A stretch of 43,748 bases of DNA from Bacteroidota bacterium. GTDB lineage: Bacteria; Bacteroidota; Bacteroidia; AKYH767-A; 2013-40CM-41-45. A program made the position numbers and the translations under genes. The notes below the pieces were generated by a model. The model was not told the origin of the DNA. It saw only the letters and a program-made list of their open reading frames with translations, and ran no database searches. The stretch covers positions 1 through 43,748 of the forward strand of contig PLYJ01000218.1 of the NCBI GenBank assembly GCA_003151745.1. Direction: 5' to 3'. Positions 16,024-25,007 of the stretch are shown here, piece after piece. Position 1 is the first letter of the stretch. Every line of letters begins with the position of its first letter.

Positions 16024-16181
16024 AAACCCTTAGGCAACTATTTATTCGAGGGAGGGCTGAATTGCAAGGTTGAAGGTCAAATTTTTTTATTCACCAAAAA
16101 TTATTCATAAAAAAATTTGAATTCACCCGAAGGGCTTGACCTTGAAAGAGCGTTGGCGGGATTATCTTTGCCTAAGGGTTT
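16024..16181. repeat. 158-bp nested inverted-repeat element
   Basis: Outer arms AAACCCTTAGGCAA (16024-16037) and TTGCCTAAGGGTTT (16168-16181) are exact reverse complements. An inner pair TCAAATTTTTTTAT (16077-16090) and ATAAAAAAATTTGA (16107-16120) is also perfect, and AAGGTCAA (16073-16080) pairs with TTGACCTT (16136-16143). No ORF. Could be a MITE-like insertion or a structured transcript. Confidence 0.75.
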
Positions 16182-16261
16182 GCAAGGGCGGAGAGAAAAA
16201 TAATTCCAATAAAAAGAAAAAAAGATTTCCTTATTGGTTTCAGATTTTCAGAAATTCAGAT

Positions 16262-16921
16262 TTAGGGGAGAATTGCTACTGAAGCAAGACAAACATCGGA
16301 AGTAACACCGGCACCGGAAGCACCAACAGGAACTACCCAATAGTAGTATGTATTCAAGGTGAGGCCGCTTTGAATTATTGAGGTTTTGGTCACCGTTGCT
16401 ACTAAGGTTGCAGTGGAAAAGTTGGAAACGGTATTGCGATAGACATTATAGGCATTGACAACGCCGAAGGCGGTGTTTAAGGGGCGCTTCCAGCGTAGCT
16501 TGACTTGACCGTAGCTGATTGTTCGGGACAGGAATTGACGAAGGTTCTGAACGGCTGGCAATGGTCCCGTTAAGGATTTGGGATTCTTGATTTCCCATCC
16601 GCAGGATGTGAAAGCTGTTTCATTGTATGGAGTTGTTGTTTCACAATAGTTAGCCAACGCTGTTAGGTCAACCATGAGGGTTGCTCTTGCTGCAAGCAAT
16701 TCCACATGGATTTGATGAGAGCCTCGATTACCTACTGTTCCCCATGCGGTAACTTTATTTGAGAAAGCGGTTAAATCGTTTTGAATTACTAATAAGGTTG
16801 GATTCGGGGTTGGGTAGAAAATAAGACCCGTCATATTCGTGATTAAAGAATTGGTAAAAGAAATCAGGGCTGTATTAGACAGCCTTGCTAACCTGATCTT
16901 TATTGTGGGCTTATTTTGCAT
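16262..16921 (-). CDS. Fibronectin-III-like domain protein, diverged paralogue
   Basis: 219 residues from the ATG at 16921, chosen because it aligns with the starts of the two paralogues at 22572-23264 and 23342-24031. Two parts are visible: an N-terminal helical region (about 1-120, including WGTVGNRGSH) and a C-terminal beta-rich region resembling a fibronectin type III domain (QVKLRWKRPLNTAFGVVNAY, then YYYWVVPVGASGAGVTSDV). There is no signal peptide at this start; an upstream extension would add a hydrophobic stretch but lacks counterparts. Function unknown. Such proteins are often annotated only as FN3-domain proteins. Confined to the element. Confidence 0.7.
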   Translation of the reverse strand: MQNKPTIKIRLARLSNTALISFTNSLITNMTGLIFYPTPNPTLLVIQNDLTAFSNKVTAWGTVGNRGSHQIHVELLAARATLMVDLTALANYCETTTPYNETAFTSCGWEIKNPKSLTGPLPAVQNLRQFLSRTISYGQVKLRWKRPLNTAFGVVNAYNVYRNTVSNFSTATLVATVTKTSIIQSGLTLNTYYYWVVPVGASGAGVTSDVCLASVAILP

Positions 16922-17021
16922 GAATAACGATACTACAAACCTGATAAGTTTAAGAATGTATTTCATCAGATTTTTAATGCCCATAAAATTACGACAATGC
17001 AATGAGGCGGGATATAGCAAT

Positions 17022-17330
17022 AGTCAAGCAATGGGAAGCACAAAGAGGAATAAAAATCAATATTCATATATAACTGCTAAAAAGAGGGATTAATTAGTAA
17101 AAAAGTAGTGTTACTTTTCATCAAAGTAAGGAAACAAAGCAAAAAAGTAATGTTACTTTTTAACTATGTGAGGTATGTTTGCATTTAGTTGAGATTTGAT
17201 CGGAACGAAGTGAGATTAAATCGAAACAAGGTCATTTATCTTCCCTACCGGGTAACATATTTTTGAAACAAAGTAGTTCGTCCTGAAACCAAATAGAGAT
17301 ATATCGAAAGCAGATAGAGATATGCTTAAA
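17022..17330. other. Gene-free stretch upstream of the first FN3-like gene
   Basis: AT-rich, with repeated words such as AAAAAGTA-TGTTACTTTT (around 17100-17160). No gene, tRNA or clear hairpin recognised. Confidence 0.5.
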
Positions 17331-18630
17331 ACAAAAACAGACTTCCTATTTGCTTCTTTGGTTCTAAGGGGTGGGGGGGCGGGGACGGGAAGGCAAGGGT
17401 GCTGACTGAAGGCGATAAAAGAATTGGTTGGGTGAAATGAAGTCCTGTTAATTTGCTTTCATGCGTTGGCAAAGAGGGATGGCGAAAGCAAATTGCAGGA
17501 CGAAAGGGAACGAAGCGTTGGGATTCTTTTATTGACTGAATGGAGGCACTCTTGCGTGGGTTGCTGAAGTGAGTGAAATGAATGGAGTGAAGTAGAGAAG
17601 CGGAACGGAGTCGAACGAAGAGAGACGAAGTGTAGCGGAACGGAGTCGAACGAAGAGAGACGAAGTGTAGCGGAACGGATGAACGGAATGAATGAACTGA
17701 CTGCAAGCAAAAGGAGATTTTCTTGTGTTGTTGTTGAGCGTTGGAGAGGGATGGCAAGGGCAGCTATATGACTGAATGACAAATGAAGGAATAGTGCTGC
17801 GTGGGGTGTCGAAACTTGTGAAATGAACGAATGAACGTCTGACGAAAGGAACGGAATGGAGTCGAACGAAGAGAGACGGAATGAAGAGGATTGAGGAAAT
17901 AGTGAATGAAGTGAGGAGAACAGGTTGCAGACACAAGGATTGTGCGAAGGGGTTGTCCTTTTTTCCTGCCTTCCTTATTTCTTGCCTTGTTTCCTTTTTT
18001 GAGCGTTGGATTCCAAACAGGTTATAGAGCCTTCAGCCAGCGTTGGAAGAGCGGCTGCAATATTTCATTGCAGTTCCGCTGTGTCGCGAGCCACTGCGAG
18101 TACGAACGGAGGTGGCTGCAAAGAAAGTGTAGTTTACGGAACGATTGCAGCCCCTGTTCTTCACACAAGGGGCTGGCGTGATTTTTTGTTTCAGCGTAGG
18201 CAGGAGCAGTGGATTACAAAAATCATGACAGCCCCGCAGCCGGAGTGAGTAAGCAGGCGAGCCTAAACACTTGCGGCGGAGGACGAAAGGCAGCATGAAC
18301 GAAATGAAGGGAAAACCTGCACCGAAATGGAGTTGAATGTTGCCTTTCGGACTGAGTAGCCGCATGATGACGACGACGAAATGAACTGCAAGCACCGTGA
18401 CAACTTTTGCTTTTTCAGCAAACCCGAAGGGCATTTCAGCGTCCCTGCTTACCTTAAAAAGAAAGTATTAAAGCAGGGTTGCTGAATGAGTTGGCGCTGT
18501 GCTTGCGGAATGAGGAGGAGGAACACATTATAACCTGTTTGGATTTTGTGCGCGGGACAATTTGCCTTTAGAGCTTTAGCGGAGAAGGCATTAAATAGAG
18601 GCGTGGTGAAACACACGCCATTGCTTTTTC
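17331..18630. other. GC-rich, purine-biased, hairpin-dense noncoding island A
   Basis: About 1.3 kb richer in G+C than its surroundings, with the plus strand strongly G/A-rich over 17340-17940. Short ORFs exist only as low-complexity Ser/Phe/His-rich frames. Hairpins include CCTGTTAATTTGCTTTC (17444-17460) with GAAAGCAAATTGCAGG (17484-17499), TGCAAT/ATTGCA near 18055-18080, and AGCCCCTG/CAAGGGGCT near 18150-18175. Words such as GGAGTCGAACGAAG recur here and, altered, in island B (24220-24880). Could be a large structured RNA or a replication/transfer region. Confidence 0.55.
17601..17679. repeat. 35-bp exact tandem duplication
   Basis: A 35-bp unit starting CGGAACGGAGTCGAACGAAG occurs twice exactly (17601-17635, 17636-17670), followed by the first 9 bp of a third copy. 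A partial copy (GGAGTCGAACGAAGAGAGAC) lies near 17858-17878. Confidence 0.85.
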
Positions 18631-18769
18631 CTTTTTTAGAAAAGAAGAGAAAATTTAGTAATGTTTCAGTTTGAGTTTTAACATATTTTCCATTTTCCCT
18701 TTAGTGACAAAAATAAGAATGAGAAAAAACACAAAAAGAATAAAAAGAAAAGATCGCAAATTCCTTTAA

Positions 18770-19483
18770 TCAATTCATCTTTTTCAATATAAACTCAAGT
18801 TGGTTTTTTGTGTAATTCAGACATTCTCTTAGCCATTTTTCCAAGTTCTTATCATCAAGTTTTTTATTAATAGCCACCTTTGAATCTTTATCCCATTCTG
18901 CTATCATAGGCAAATGGAATTTATACATTGGTGTATTTACGTTAGGGTGAGCACCTTCGTTTGGAACGTCAGAAATTAAACTTGTGATATTTTGCGCTTC
19001 AGAAGCGACTAATTCGTCAAATATTTTTTTTATGTCTGGTTTAAAAATGGGTTCAACTTCATTAGATTTATATGGGTGAATATGCCAATGTGGTTGTGCA
19101 TGTTCGGTTAATGCCTCCGATGAAGTTTCATTACTCCACTCTATGCGCAATAGAAGTTCCGTTGGAATTATGTTACCATCACCAACACTATATTCATCAC
19201 CTTTGAGAATCCTGATATTTAAAGATTCAATATCCTCGTTTGCTTTTAGGATAAGAGAAACGGAAAAAAAGAAGTTTATTGATTTAGAAATACTTGAATT
19301 AATTGGAAAGGGATATACGGCAAACACCCCGTCCCTTTCATTTGATGTATTAAATGAAATAGTATCTTGTCGTAAACTCCAACTTCCATTATCATTGTTT
19401 TCTAAAGCCTTAACGACACCTGCAAATTTTCCTAATACTTTATTTATAGCATTAGTCGTTGCTTTTAAAGATGAACCTGGCAT
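18770..19483 (-). CDS. Unknown protein encoded with the adenine methylase
   Basis: 237 residues, not recognised. It has alternating beta-rich and charged segments, a distinctive HAQPHWHIHPY motif (about residues 127-137) and a lysine-rich helical C terminus. I see no PD-(D/E)xK, HNH or GIY-YIG nuclease motif. It starts 7 nt after the methylase stop (same strand), so the two form an operon. It may be the restriction, regulatory or specificity partner of the methylase. It is oddly placed next to the noncoding island, with no clear terminator. Confidence 0.65.
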   Translation of the reverse strand: MPGSSLKATTNAINKVLGKFAGVVKALENNDNGSWSLRQDTISFNTSNERDGVFAVYPFPINSSISKSINFFFSVSLILKANEDIESLNIRILKGDEYSVGDGNIIPTELLLRIEWSNETSSEALTEHAQPHWHIHPYKSNEVEPIFKPDIKKIFDELVASEAQNITSLISDVPNEGAHPNVNTPMYKFHLPMIAEWDKDSKVAINKKLDDKNLEKWLRECLNYTKNQLEFILKKMN

Positions 19484-19490
19484 CTTAGCT

Positions 19491-21842
19491 TCATTTTAAA
19501 GTATCAATATTTAAACCATATAAATTAGCGACCATTTGGTTTAAATCATTCTTATCGATTGGTTCTCCGTTATTAATTTTTTTTCCTATATCAATCAAAT
19601 AAGATATGGAATCAAAAGAAGCATTGCCTAAATCAGGTATGGGCATATTATCCAAATAGCGTTTTGATAAATTAAATTGTCCGCCAGCAACATTCACAGA
19701 TACCATTTCTAAAAGATAATTAATTAAAGGAGCGTGTAAGACTGCCAGGTATGCAAAATAGAATTCATCTTTAAATAATTTCTTTTTGGGCAACCAAACA
19801 AATCCCTGGCACAGTAAAAATTTTCCTTCTTTGTCAAAAGCAAAATATCCCGCTTTGCCAAAAAATGTAGATACTAATTTTGGTGTGGATTCAAGTTGCC
19901 ATTCAAGCCGTGCGCGACTTAGTTCCCACCATTTGCCATTATTATCTTTTCTTTTTTGCAGTATAGATTTGTTGGGTTCTAATGTTTCTTTATAATATTT
20001 GGGTAGTTTTTTGGCAAGTTCCTCTTCGGAATTTAATTTAAATTTACCATAAGGATAAAATAAATACCAAAAATCATGAAGTTGACCATTCTTTAAGGTA
20101 TCTTTAGTTATACAGGGTTGAAAAAAAGTTCTCTCTTTTTTACCAATTTTTGACAACCACTCATTTTTTGATATAATAAAAATTGAATTGTTCCCAGTCT
20201 TAATACCTTGTGCTATATCAAATAACTTGCCGACAGTATTATATTCTTTTAGTTTTTCAGCTATTTTATAGGATTGGTATGAACCAACCATCCAGTTATT
20301 TGTTGGACTAATTTGTGTTAATGCTTCATTTTCATATATACTATAAGATTCTTTGTCCACAGGAGTTGAAACATCTGAACGCCTGTAAATTCTAAGCTCA
20401 CGAAAAGCCTCATAGGTTGCTTTTTGCTGATGATTAGTCCATAATACTGTATTGGCATTAGATTCTCCCTTTGTACCTACTTGAATCGATGGAATAATCA
20501 TTGCCTTCTCGAATAAGCCTGCACTTCCTAACCTGCTAACTAAAGAAAAATCGAATTTAAGAGTCTCCTTAATATATTTTCTTAATTCACTGTATGTTTC
20601 TGCACCCAAAAATGAAAACGGTAAAACTAAACCCAAAATACCTTTAGGAGCAACAATCTCTGCTGCTCTTTTCCAAAATAAGGCGGCTGCGTCTGGCTGC
20701 CTTTTTGTTAAACCACCTAATTCACTTAAAACAACTTCCTTATAGTCATTCAATTTATCAAATGGTATAAATGGTGGATTCATAAGAACAATGTCAAAAT
20801 TTTGTTGCCCCCATGATTCTATAAGCGAATCTTTATTACTGATTTTAAGAGTGATTCTACTGTCCCACTCTGTAATATTTTCATAAGTCAAAACAAATCT
20901 TGAAATTTCACATGCTATTAAAGACTTATCCCATCCCGTTATCTCGATTGTGCCTTGATAGTTTCTAATTTTAAGTTGTCTCAACGCTTCCTTTAGAAAT
21001 TCAGCCGAACCACAAGCAGGGTCTAAAATTTTTAGAGATGTCCTTTCGCTTAATGGTATGGCTTTATTTAGTGCCCATAGTGATTCTTGCACAATAGTTC
21101 GGACTAGCGGAGTCGGTGTGTAAAAAGCTCCTTCAGAAATATCACTGTCATATTTTCTATAAGTTCCTCCCCACAGTGTTGTTTGAAATTCTTTAATAGT
21201 TGCCTCGCGATGCGCTTCCTGAAACAACCTATTTGAAGCATGGCGGAGCACTAATGTTACAAGAGGTTTAATATTATTGCCACTCAAAAAAGCTCTATAT
21301 ACGTCATCCCAATCATGTCTATTAATCCAACCGCTGTCAAAGGCTTCTAAGTCCCAAGTTTGGGCGTTAACTTCTTCTGGAGTATTAACTCCATCGCTTA
21401 ACGCAGCCAATAAATACATCAATGTCCGTAATGATGCTTGTCCATTGTCAGTTTGTTGTATGCAGTCCCTTAATCTTAAAAATACACGTTTTGCAAAAGA
21501 TACAATAGTTCCAGTTAAAGGTGGAGCACTTTTGGTAAGGGCCTGATAAAATAGTTTTGGGTTTCTATTAATATCTGAATTTGGAATTTCTATTGAATTT
21601 CCAGCCCACCAATTCGTTGCAACAACATCCCCGTTTGTAAGTACTCTAAGATAAAAACCAGTATCAGACGACCATGCTCTTTGCATGGCGAGTTCCTTTG
21701 TACAGTCTTCCTCCGTATAATCCAGGCAAAAATTTCCCGTACTGCCATTTAAACAAACAAACCTATTTTCACTATTAGGTTCCATTCGTACAGAAAGCAA
21801 TCCGTTTTCTTTATCCCAATCTTTATAGTCTCTCAGATTCAT
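19491..21842 (-). CDS. Eco57I/TaqI-like adenine-specific DNA methyltransferase
   Basis: 783 residues. The SAM-binding motif LDPACGSAEF (about 274-282) and the N6-adenine catalytic motif NPPF (355-358) are intact, preceded by the YTPTPLVR segment usual in large type II/IIG and Pgl-type methylases. The C-terminal half (about 520-780, LVSTFFGKAGYFAF then FNLSKRYLDNMPIPD) resembles a TaqI-type target recognition domain. No nuclease domain is evident N-terminally. The ATG at 21842 replaces an upstream TTG; an ATCTTTGC box lies just ahead. Probably the modification half of a restriction-modification or host-DNA-marking defence module with the 237-residue partner. Confidence 0.85.
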   Translation of the reverse strand: MNLRDYKDWDKENGLLSVRMEPNSENRFVCLNGSTGNFCLDYTEEDCTKELAMQRAWSSDTGFYLRVLTNGDVVATNWWAGNSIEIPNSDINRNPKLFYQALTKSAPPLTGTIVSFAKRVFLRLRDCIQQTDNGQASLRTLMYLLAALSDGVNTPEEVNAQTWDLEAFDSGWINRHDWDDVYRAFLSGNNIKPLVTLVLRHASNRLFQEAHREATIKEFQTTLWGGTYRKYDSDISEGAFYTPTPLVRTIVQESLWALNKAIPLSERTSLKILDPACGSAEFLKEALRQLKIRNYQGTIEITGWDKSLIACEISRFVLTYENITEWDSRITLKISNKDSLIESWGQQNFDIVLMNPPFIPFDKLNDYKEVVLSELGGLTKRQPDAAALFWKRAAEIVAPKGILGLVLPFSFLGAETYSELRKYIKETLKFDFSLVSRLGSAGLFEKAMIIPSIQVGTKGESNANTVLWTNHQQKATYEAFRELRIYRRSDVSTPVDKESYSIYENEALTQISPTNNWMVGSYQSYKIAEKLKEYNTVGKLFDIAQGIKTGNNSIFIISKNEWLSKIGKKERTFFQPCITKDTLKNGQLHDFWYLFYPYGKFKLNSEEELAKKLPKYYKETLEPNKSILQKRKDNNGKWWELSRARLEWQLESTPKLVSTFFGKAGYFAFDKEGKFLLCQGFVWLPKKKLFKDEFYFAYLAVLHAPLINYLLEMVSVNVAGGQFNLSKRYLDNMPIPDLGNASFDSISYLIDIGKKINNGEPIDKNDLNQMVANLYGLNIDTLK

Positions 21843-22082
21843 AAATCGAAGCAAAGATGCGTCTTATTTTTATAGTAATAAATTTAGAGATATTTTTGCT
21901 TTTTTTTCTTGCGTAAAAAGCAAACATAAATCCTTTACGATGAATAATTCAAGTGAATATTGGAGTTTTATTATAAAGTTGTTAACTATTGATATAATGA
22001 AACGGCACTTACTTTTTGACAAGTATTTTACTTTTCTATATTATCTATATCTTCGTTGCATTATAATTAATACTTAAATTTT

Positions 22083-22478
22083 ATGGCTATATATGGAGTT
22101 GGAGCAAAATATGGTGAAGAAGATGTTAGTGGAACATTTATAAGAGATAATGTTATCGGTACAGGATGGGATAGGGAAACCGCACCAGAACTATTTGAAT
22201 ACTTTAGTTCACTTAAAGTCGGAGATATAGTTTACATTAAATCTGCTAATTCAAGTAGTGATATAACTGTTAAGGCTATCGGAATTATTACAGATAATAT
22301 AATTCTAAATTCAGATGTTAATGAATTAACTGAAGTTGGACGAAATGTTCGGTGGTTAAATGCAACTACATTTATTATCCCTAAACCTAATGAAAAAAAT
22401 AATGTACGTATGAATACTATCTATGAAGAATTTCACCCAGATGTTCAAAATGAAATAATTAATAGAATAGTAAGTTAA
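22083..22478 (+). CDS. Small protein with possible PUA/EVE-like fold
   Basis: 131 residues. The pattern GTGWDR...LKVGDIVYIKSANSS...VKAIGIITD (residues about 27-84) looks like the PUA/EVE/ASCH superfamily, whose members bind modified bases or RNA. This is a by-eye judgement. It is divergent from the methylase operon, with 240 nt of AT-rich sequence between them. It may therefore read the modified DNA, regulate the module, or be an unrelated cargo gene. It ends at a terminator shared with the convergent FN3-like gene. Confidence 0.6.
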   Translation: MAIYGVGAKYGEEDVSGTFIRDNVIGTGWDRETAPELFEYFSSLKVGDIVYIKSANSSSDITVKAIGIITDNIILNSDVNELTEVGRNVRWLNATTFIIPKPNEKNNVRMNTIYEEFHPDVQNEIINRIVS

Positions 22479-22520
22479 CTACCAGCCTTACCGATGATAT
22501 TACCTTATTTTTCAAATAAA

Positions 22521-22550
22521 AAACCCGTACAGTTTTACCTGAACGGGTTT
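22521..22550. terminator. Bidirectional terminator between the PUA-like and FN3-like genes
   Basis: AAACCCGT (22521-22528) pairs with ACGGGTTT (22543-22550), with A and T runs on the two sides. The loop (AGTTTTACCTG) is nearly the same as in the terminator at 23292-23323, so the gene and its terminator were probably duplicated together. Confidence 0.85.
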
Positions 22551-22571
22551 TGAAGTATTATTAAGGTAATC

Positions 22572-23264
22572 TTAGATGTTTGAAACGGTTACGTTGACAG
22601 CATCTGAAACAACACCATTACCTGCTGCGCCTGTAGGAACAATCCAATAAGACCATTTCAGATTGTCGCTGCTCAAAGAGGGGATGTCTATATATGACGT
22701 TTTGGTAGTAGTTGCAATCGGCATGGCAATGCTGAAAGGTGATGGCTGAGCGACTCTGTAAATGGTGTAAGATTTAACATTGCCGGCTGTTCCTGTGTTA
22801 AGAGGTTTTTTCCATTTCAACTTAACCTGGTTGGCGTTGAGCTTGCGCGAAACGAAGTTGTGGAAGTTCTGCACCTTTTGCAGAACGCCCTGCGGACTTT
22901 TGATGTTAGCTGCTGAAAAACCACTTGTGGTTATTATCGCTGCCATTGCAAAATAATTACTTCCTGCTGCTGTTTGTGCTGTATTCTGCACGTACTGCGC
23001 TAATGATTTTATCATTTGAGAAAGTGTTAACGCTTTCTCACGAAGATCACTAAGCGAAGCGTGAGATCCACGATTGCCTTTGCTGCCCCAAACAGCAATA
23101 GCGTTTTCAACTGCTGTTATAGCAGTTTGAACCGAAAGTAATGTTGGTGCAGGAGTTGAAAAATTTGCATTTCCTGTCATGCTAACTATGATGCGATTGC
23201 CAAGATTGACAAGTGCTGCGTAGTTAGTTGTTCTAACTTTAATTGCAATGATTGGTTTTGCCAT
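22572..23264 (-). CDS. Fibronectin-III-like domain protein, paralogue 2
   Basis: 230 residues beginning MAKPIIAIKVRTTNYA. The N-terminal helical part (about 1-115) contains WGSKGNRGSHASLSDLREKA, and the C-terminal part (about 135-230) has FN3-type strands (QVKLKWKKPLNT, TSYIDI, WSYWIVPTGAAGNGVVSDAV). It is closely similar to the gene at 23342-24031 over its whole length, including the conserved FHNFVSRKLNANQVK block. No signal peptide or membrane helix. Each copy has its own terminator. Function unknown; a structural or surface-display role is conceivable but not shown. Confidence 0.75.
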   Translation of the reverse strand: MAKPIIAIKVRTTNYAALVNLGNRIIVSMTGNANFSTPAPTLLSVQTAITAVENAIAVWGSKGNRGSHASLSDLREKALTLSQMIKSLAQYVQNTAQTAAGSNYFAMAAIITTSGFSAANIKSPQGVLQKVQNFHNFVSRKLNANQVKLKWKKPLNTGTAGNVKSYTIYRVAQPSPFSIAMPIATTTKTSYIDIPSLSSDNLKWSYWIVPTGAAGNGVVSDAVNVTVSNI

Positions 23265-23291
23265 TGTATATAATTTAAATTGTTTCCTAAA

Positions 23292-23323
23292 AAAACCCGT
23301 TCTGTTTTACCGGAACGGGTTTT
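23292..23323 (-). terminator. Terminator of FN3-like paralogue 3
   Basis: AAAACCCGTTC / GAACGGGTTTT with loop TGTTTTACCG, followed on the minus strand by a run of seven T. Near-duplicate of the terminator at 22521-22550. Confidence 0.85.
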
Positions 23324-23341
23324 GATTTTAATAAGATGAGA

Positions 23342-24031
23342 TTACATGCTCGGCACAGTTACCGTTACAGCATTTGAAACGACACCGCGACCATTGGTAT
23401 TTACCGGAACAATCCAATAAGACCATGTAACTGATCCAGCGGTACTGTTGGTATCAATGAAAGATGTTTTAGTAGTTGTTGCCATCTGCACAGCAGCAGA
23501 AAATACTGTTGTTGTACCTCTGAAAATGTCGTAACTTTTAACATTACCTGCTGACGTTGTATTCAACGGCTTCTTCCATTTCATTTTAACCTGGTTTGCG
23601 TTGAGCTTGCGCGAAACGAAGTTGTGAAAACTTTGAACTGCCTGAAGTGTGCCTTGCGGAGTCTTTGAACTTGCAAGTTGAAATCCGCTTGTTTGGATTA
23701 TTGCACCCATTGCAACGTAATCACTACCTGCTGCTGTCTGAGCCGTATTCTGTACATACTGTGCTTCTGATTTCAACGTTTGAGAAAGCGTTAACGCTTT
23801 TTCACGAAGGTCAACAAGGGCTGTATGAGGACCACGATTTCCTTTGGGACCCCAAACTGCGATTGCATTTACAACATCTGTTACTGCTGTTTGAAGCGAA
23901 GCGAGAGCAGGAACAGGTGTTGGGTAATTCAAATTTCCTGTTAAGCTGACGAAAACGCGATTGCCAAGATTTACAAGACCTGCGTAGTCAGTCACTCTGT
24001 GCTTAATCGCTATAATTGGTTTTGCTGCCAT
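23342..24031 (-). CDS. Fibronectin-III-like domain protein, paralogue 3
   Basis: 229 residues from the ATG at 24031 (MAAKPIIAIKHR), chosen to match paralogue 2; a longer reading frame to 24154 has no counterpart. Same two-part layout: a helical N-terminal half with WGPKGNRGPHTALVDLREKA and a C-terminal FN3-like half ending WSYWIVPVNTNGRGVVSNAV. It lies in tandem with paralogue 2, separated by about 80 nt holding only the terminator. The tandem pair looks like a recent duplication within the element. Confidence 0.75.
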   Translation of the reverse strand: MAAKPIIAIKHRVTDYAGLVNLGNRVFVSLTGNLNYPTPVPALASLQTAVTDVVNAIAVWGPKGNRGPHTALVDLREKALTLSQTLKSEAQYVQNTAQTAAGSDYVAMGAIIQTSGFQLASSKTPQGTLQAVQSFHNFVSRKLNANQVKMKWKKPLNTTSAGNVKSYDIFRGTTTVFSAAVQMATTTKTSFIDTNSTAGSVTWSYWIVPVNTNGRGVVSNAVTVTVPSM

Positions 24032-24219
24032 AATTTTAAAAATTAATAATAAGTGAGAATTTACGCCAGTAAAGGTAAAACATGTAAACCACGTGAACAT
24101 GGCATTTGCAGGGGGATAAGGAGGTAAACTAACGCTAACGCAACCCAATTTCATCTTAGAGAGAATGTGGGTGCCAATTTTTTTAAAACTCTATCCTAAC
24201 TGTAAATAAAAATTCAGGG

Positions 24220-24880
24220 CTACGCACTATCAAGGCGGGAAGTGAGGTGAGCACAAAAGCGAAACCGAACGGCTGACCAGCGGGGAACGGCGACCGCTTG
24301 ACGGGAAGCCGCTTCCTCAAGCGGGTTATTTGCGAGCAAGCCCGCCGCATGAGGGGCGAAGGGTTTCAGGCGAAACGACAGTAGAGCATGAAACCCTGAG
24401 ACGCACCCCGAATGCACAGCGAAGCGACTGAGGGAGTGACCTTGTTGGCATGTGCGTTGGAGGAACGGTGGAAGAAGTGAAGCGAGGAGCGGCGGGTTGC
24501 GGAACACTCTCTATTCAGTGCTATCATCTTACGTTAACCGAATTTGGTTTTGGCTGTTTGAGCGAAGTTCTCGAAGTGTAGCCGGAGTCGGACGAAGTCT
24601 GACGGAGGCGAAACGAAGAGGGCTGAGCGAATGTATTTGGCTGTTTGAGGGGGCTGCATACCGGAAGGAATGAAGGTAGCGTAACGTAGGGATAGCTTTG
24701 CTATCCCGAAGTAAGCGGACGTAAAGACTGAGGATATGCAGCTACCTCTTTGTTTTGAGCAGAACAGTGTCCCGTTTTTATCGGGACTCTGTTTGCGATT
24801 GCATTAGGGATTGAAACGTAAATCCTTTTCTGTTTACAGAAAAGATTGAAGTGGAAAGCCCGACCTGAAAGGGAATGCCC
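24220..24880. other. GC-rich, hairpin-dense noncoding island B
   Basis: About 660 bp with higher G+C than the neighbours and no believable ORF. Visible inverted repeats include CGCTTGA/TCAAGCG (around 24294-24322) and GGGTTTCA/TGAAACCC (around 24361-24397). The segment around 24565-24620 (CGAAGTGTAG, GGAGTCGGACGAAG, GAAACGAAGAG) echoes the repeated words of island A. The two islands flank the methylase/FN3 block. Confidence 0.5.
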
Positions 24881-25007
24881 AATTTTATATGAAAAAAGGG
24901 GTATAGAATATTATTAACACAAAAGAGGGAATTTTTATAGGAATATATTTTGTTTGTTTTGCAAATATTATTTACCTTTACCCGCGTAATTTAAAAACAA
25001 AGAGGTA

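Noticed and set aside
15782-16037. Two overlapping minus-strand ORFs
   Set aside because: No recognisable domain and competing frames; more likely noncoding end of the element.
17326-17936. Several overlapping minus-strand ORFs rich in Ser, Phe, His and Arg
   Set aside because: They overlap each other in different frames, are low in complexity, and reflect the G/A bias and repeats of the plus strand; no family resemblance.
24220-24673. ORFs in GC-rich island B
   Set aside because: Arginine/proline-rich frames caused by base composition, with hairpins throughout; no support as genes.
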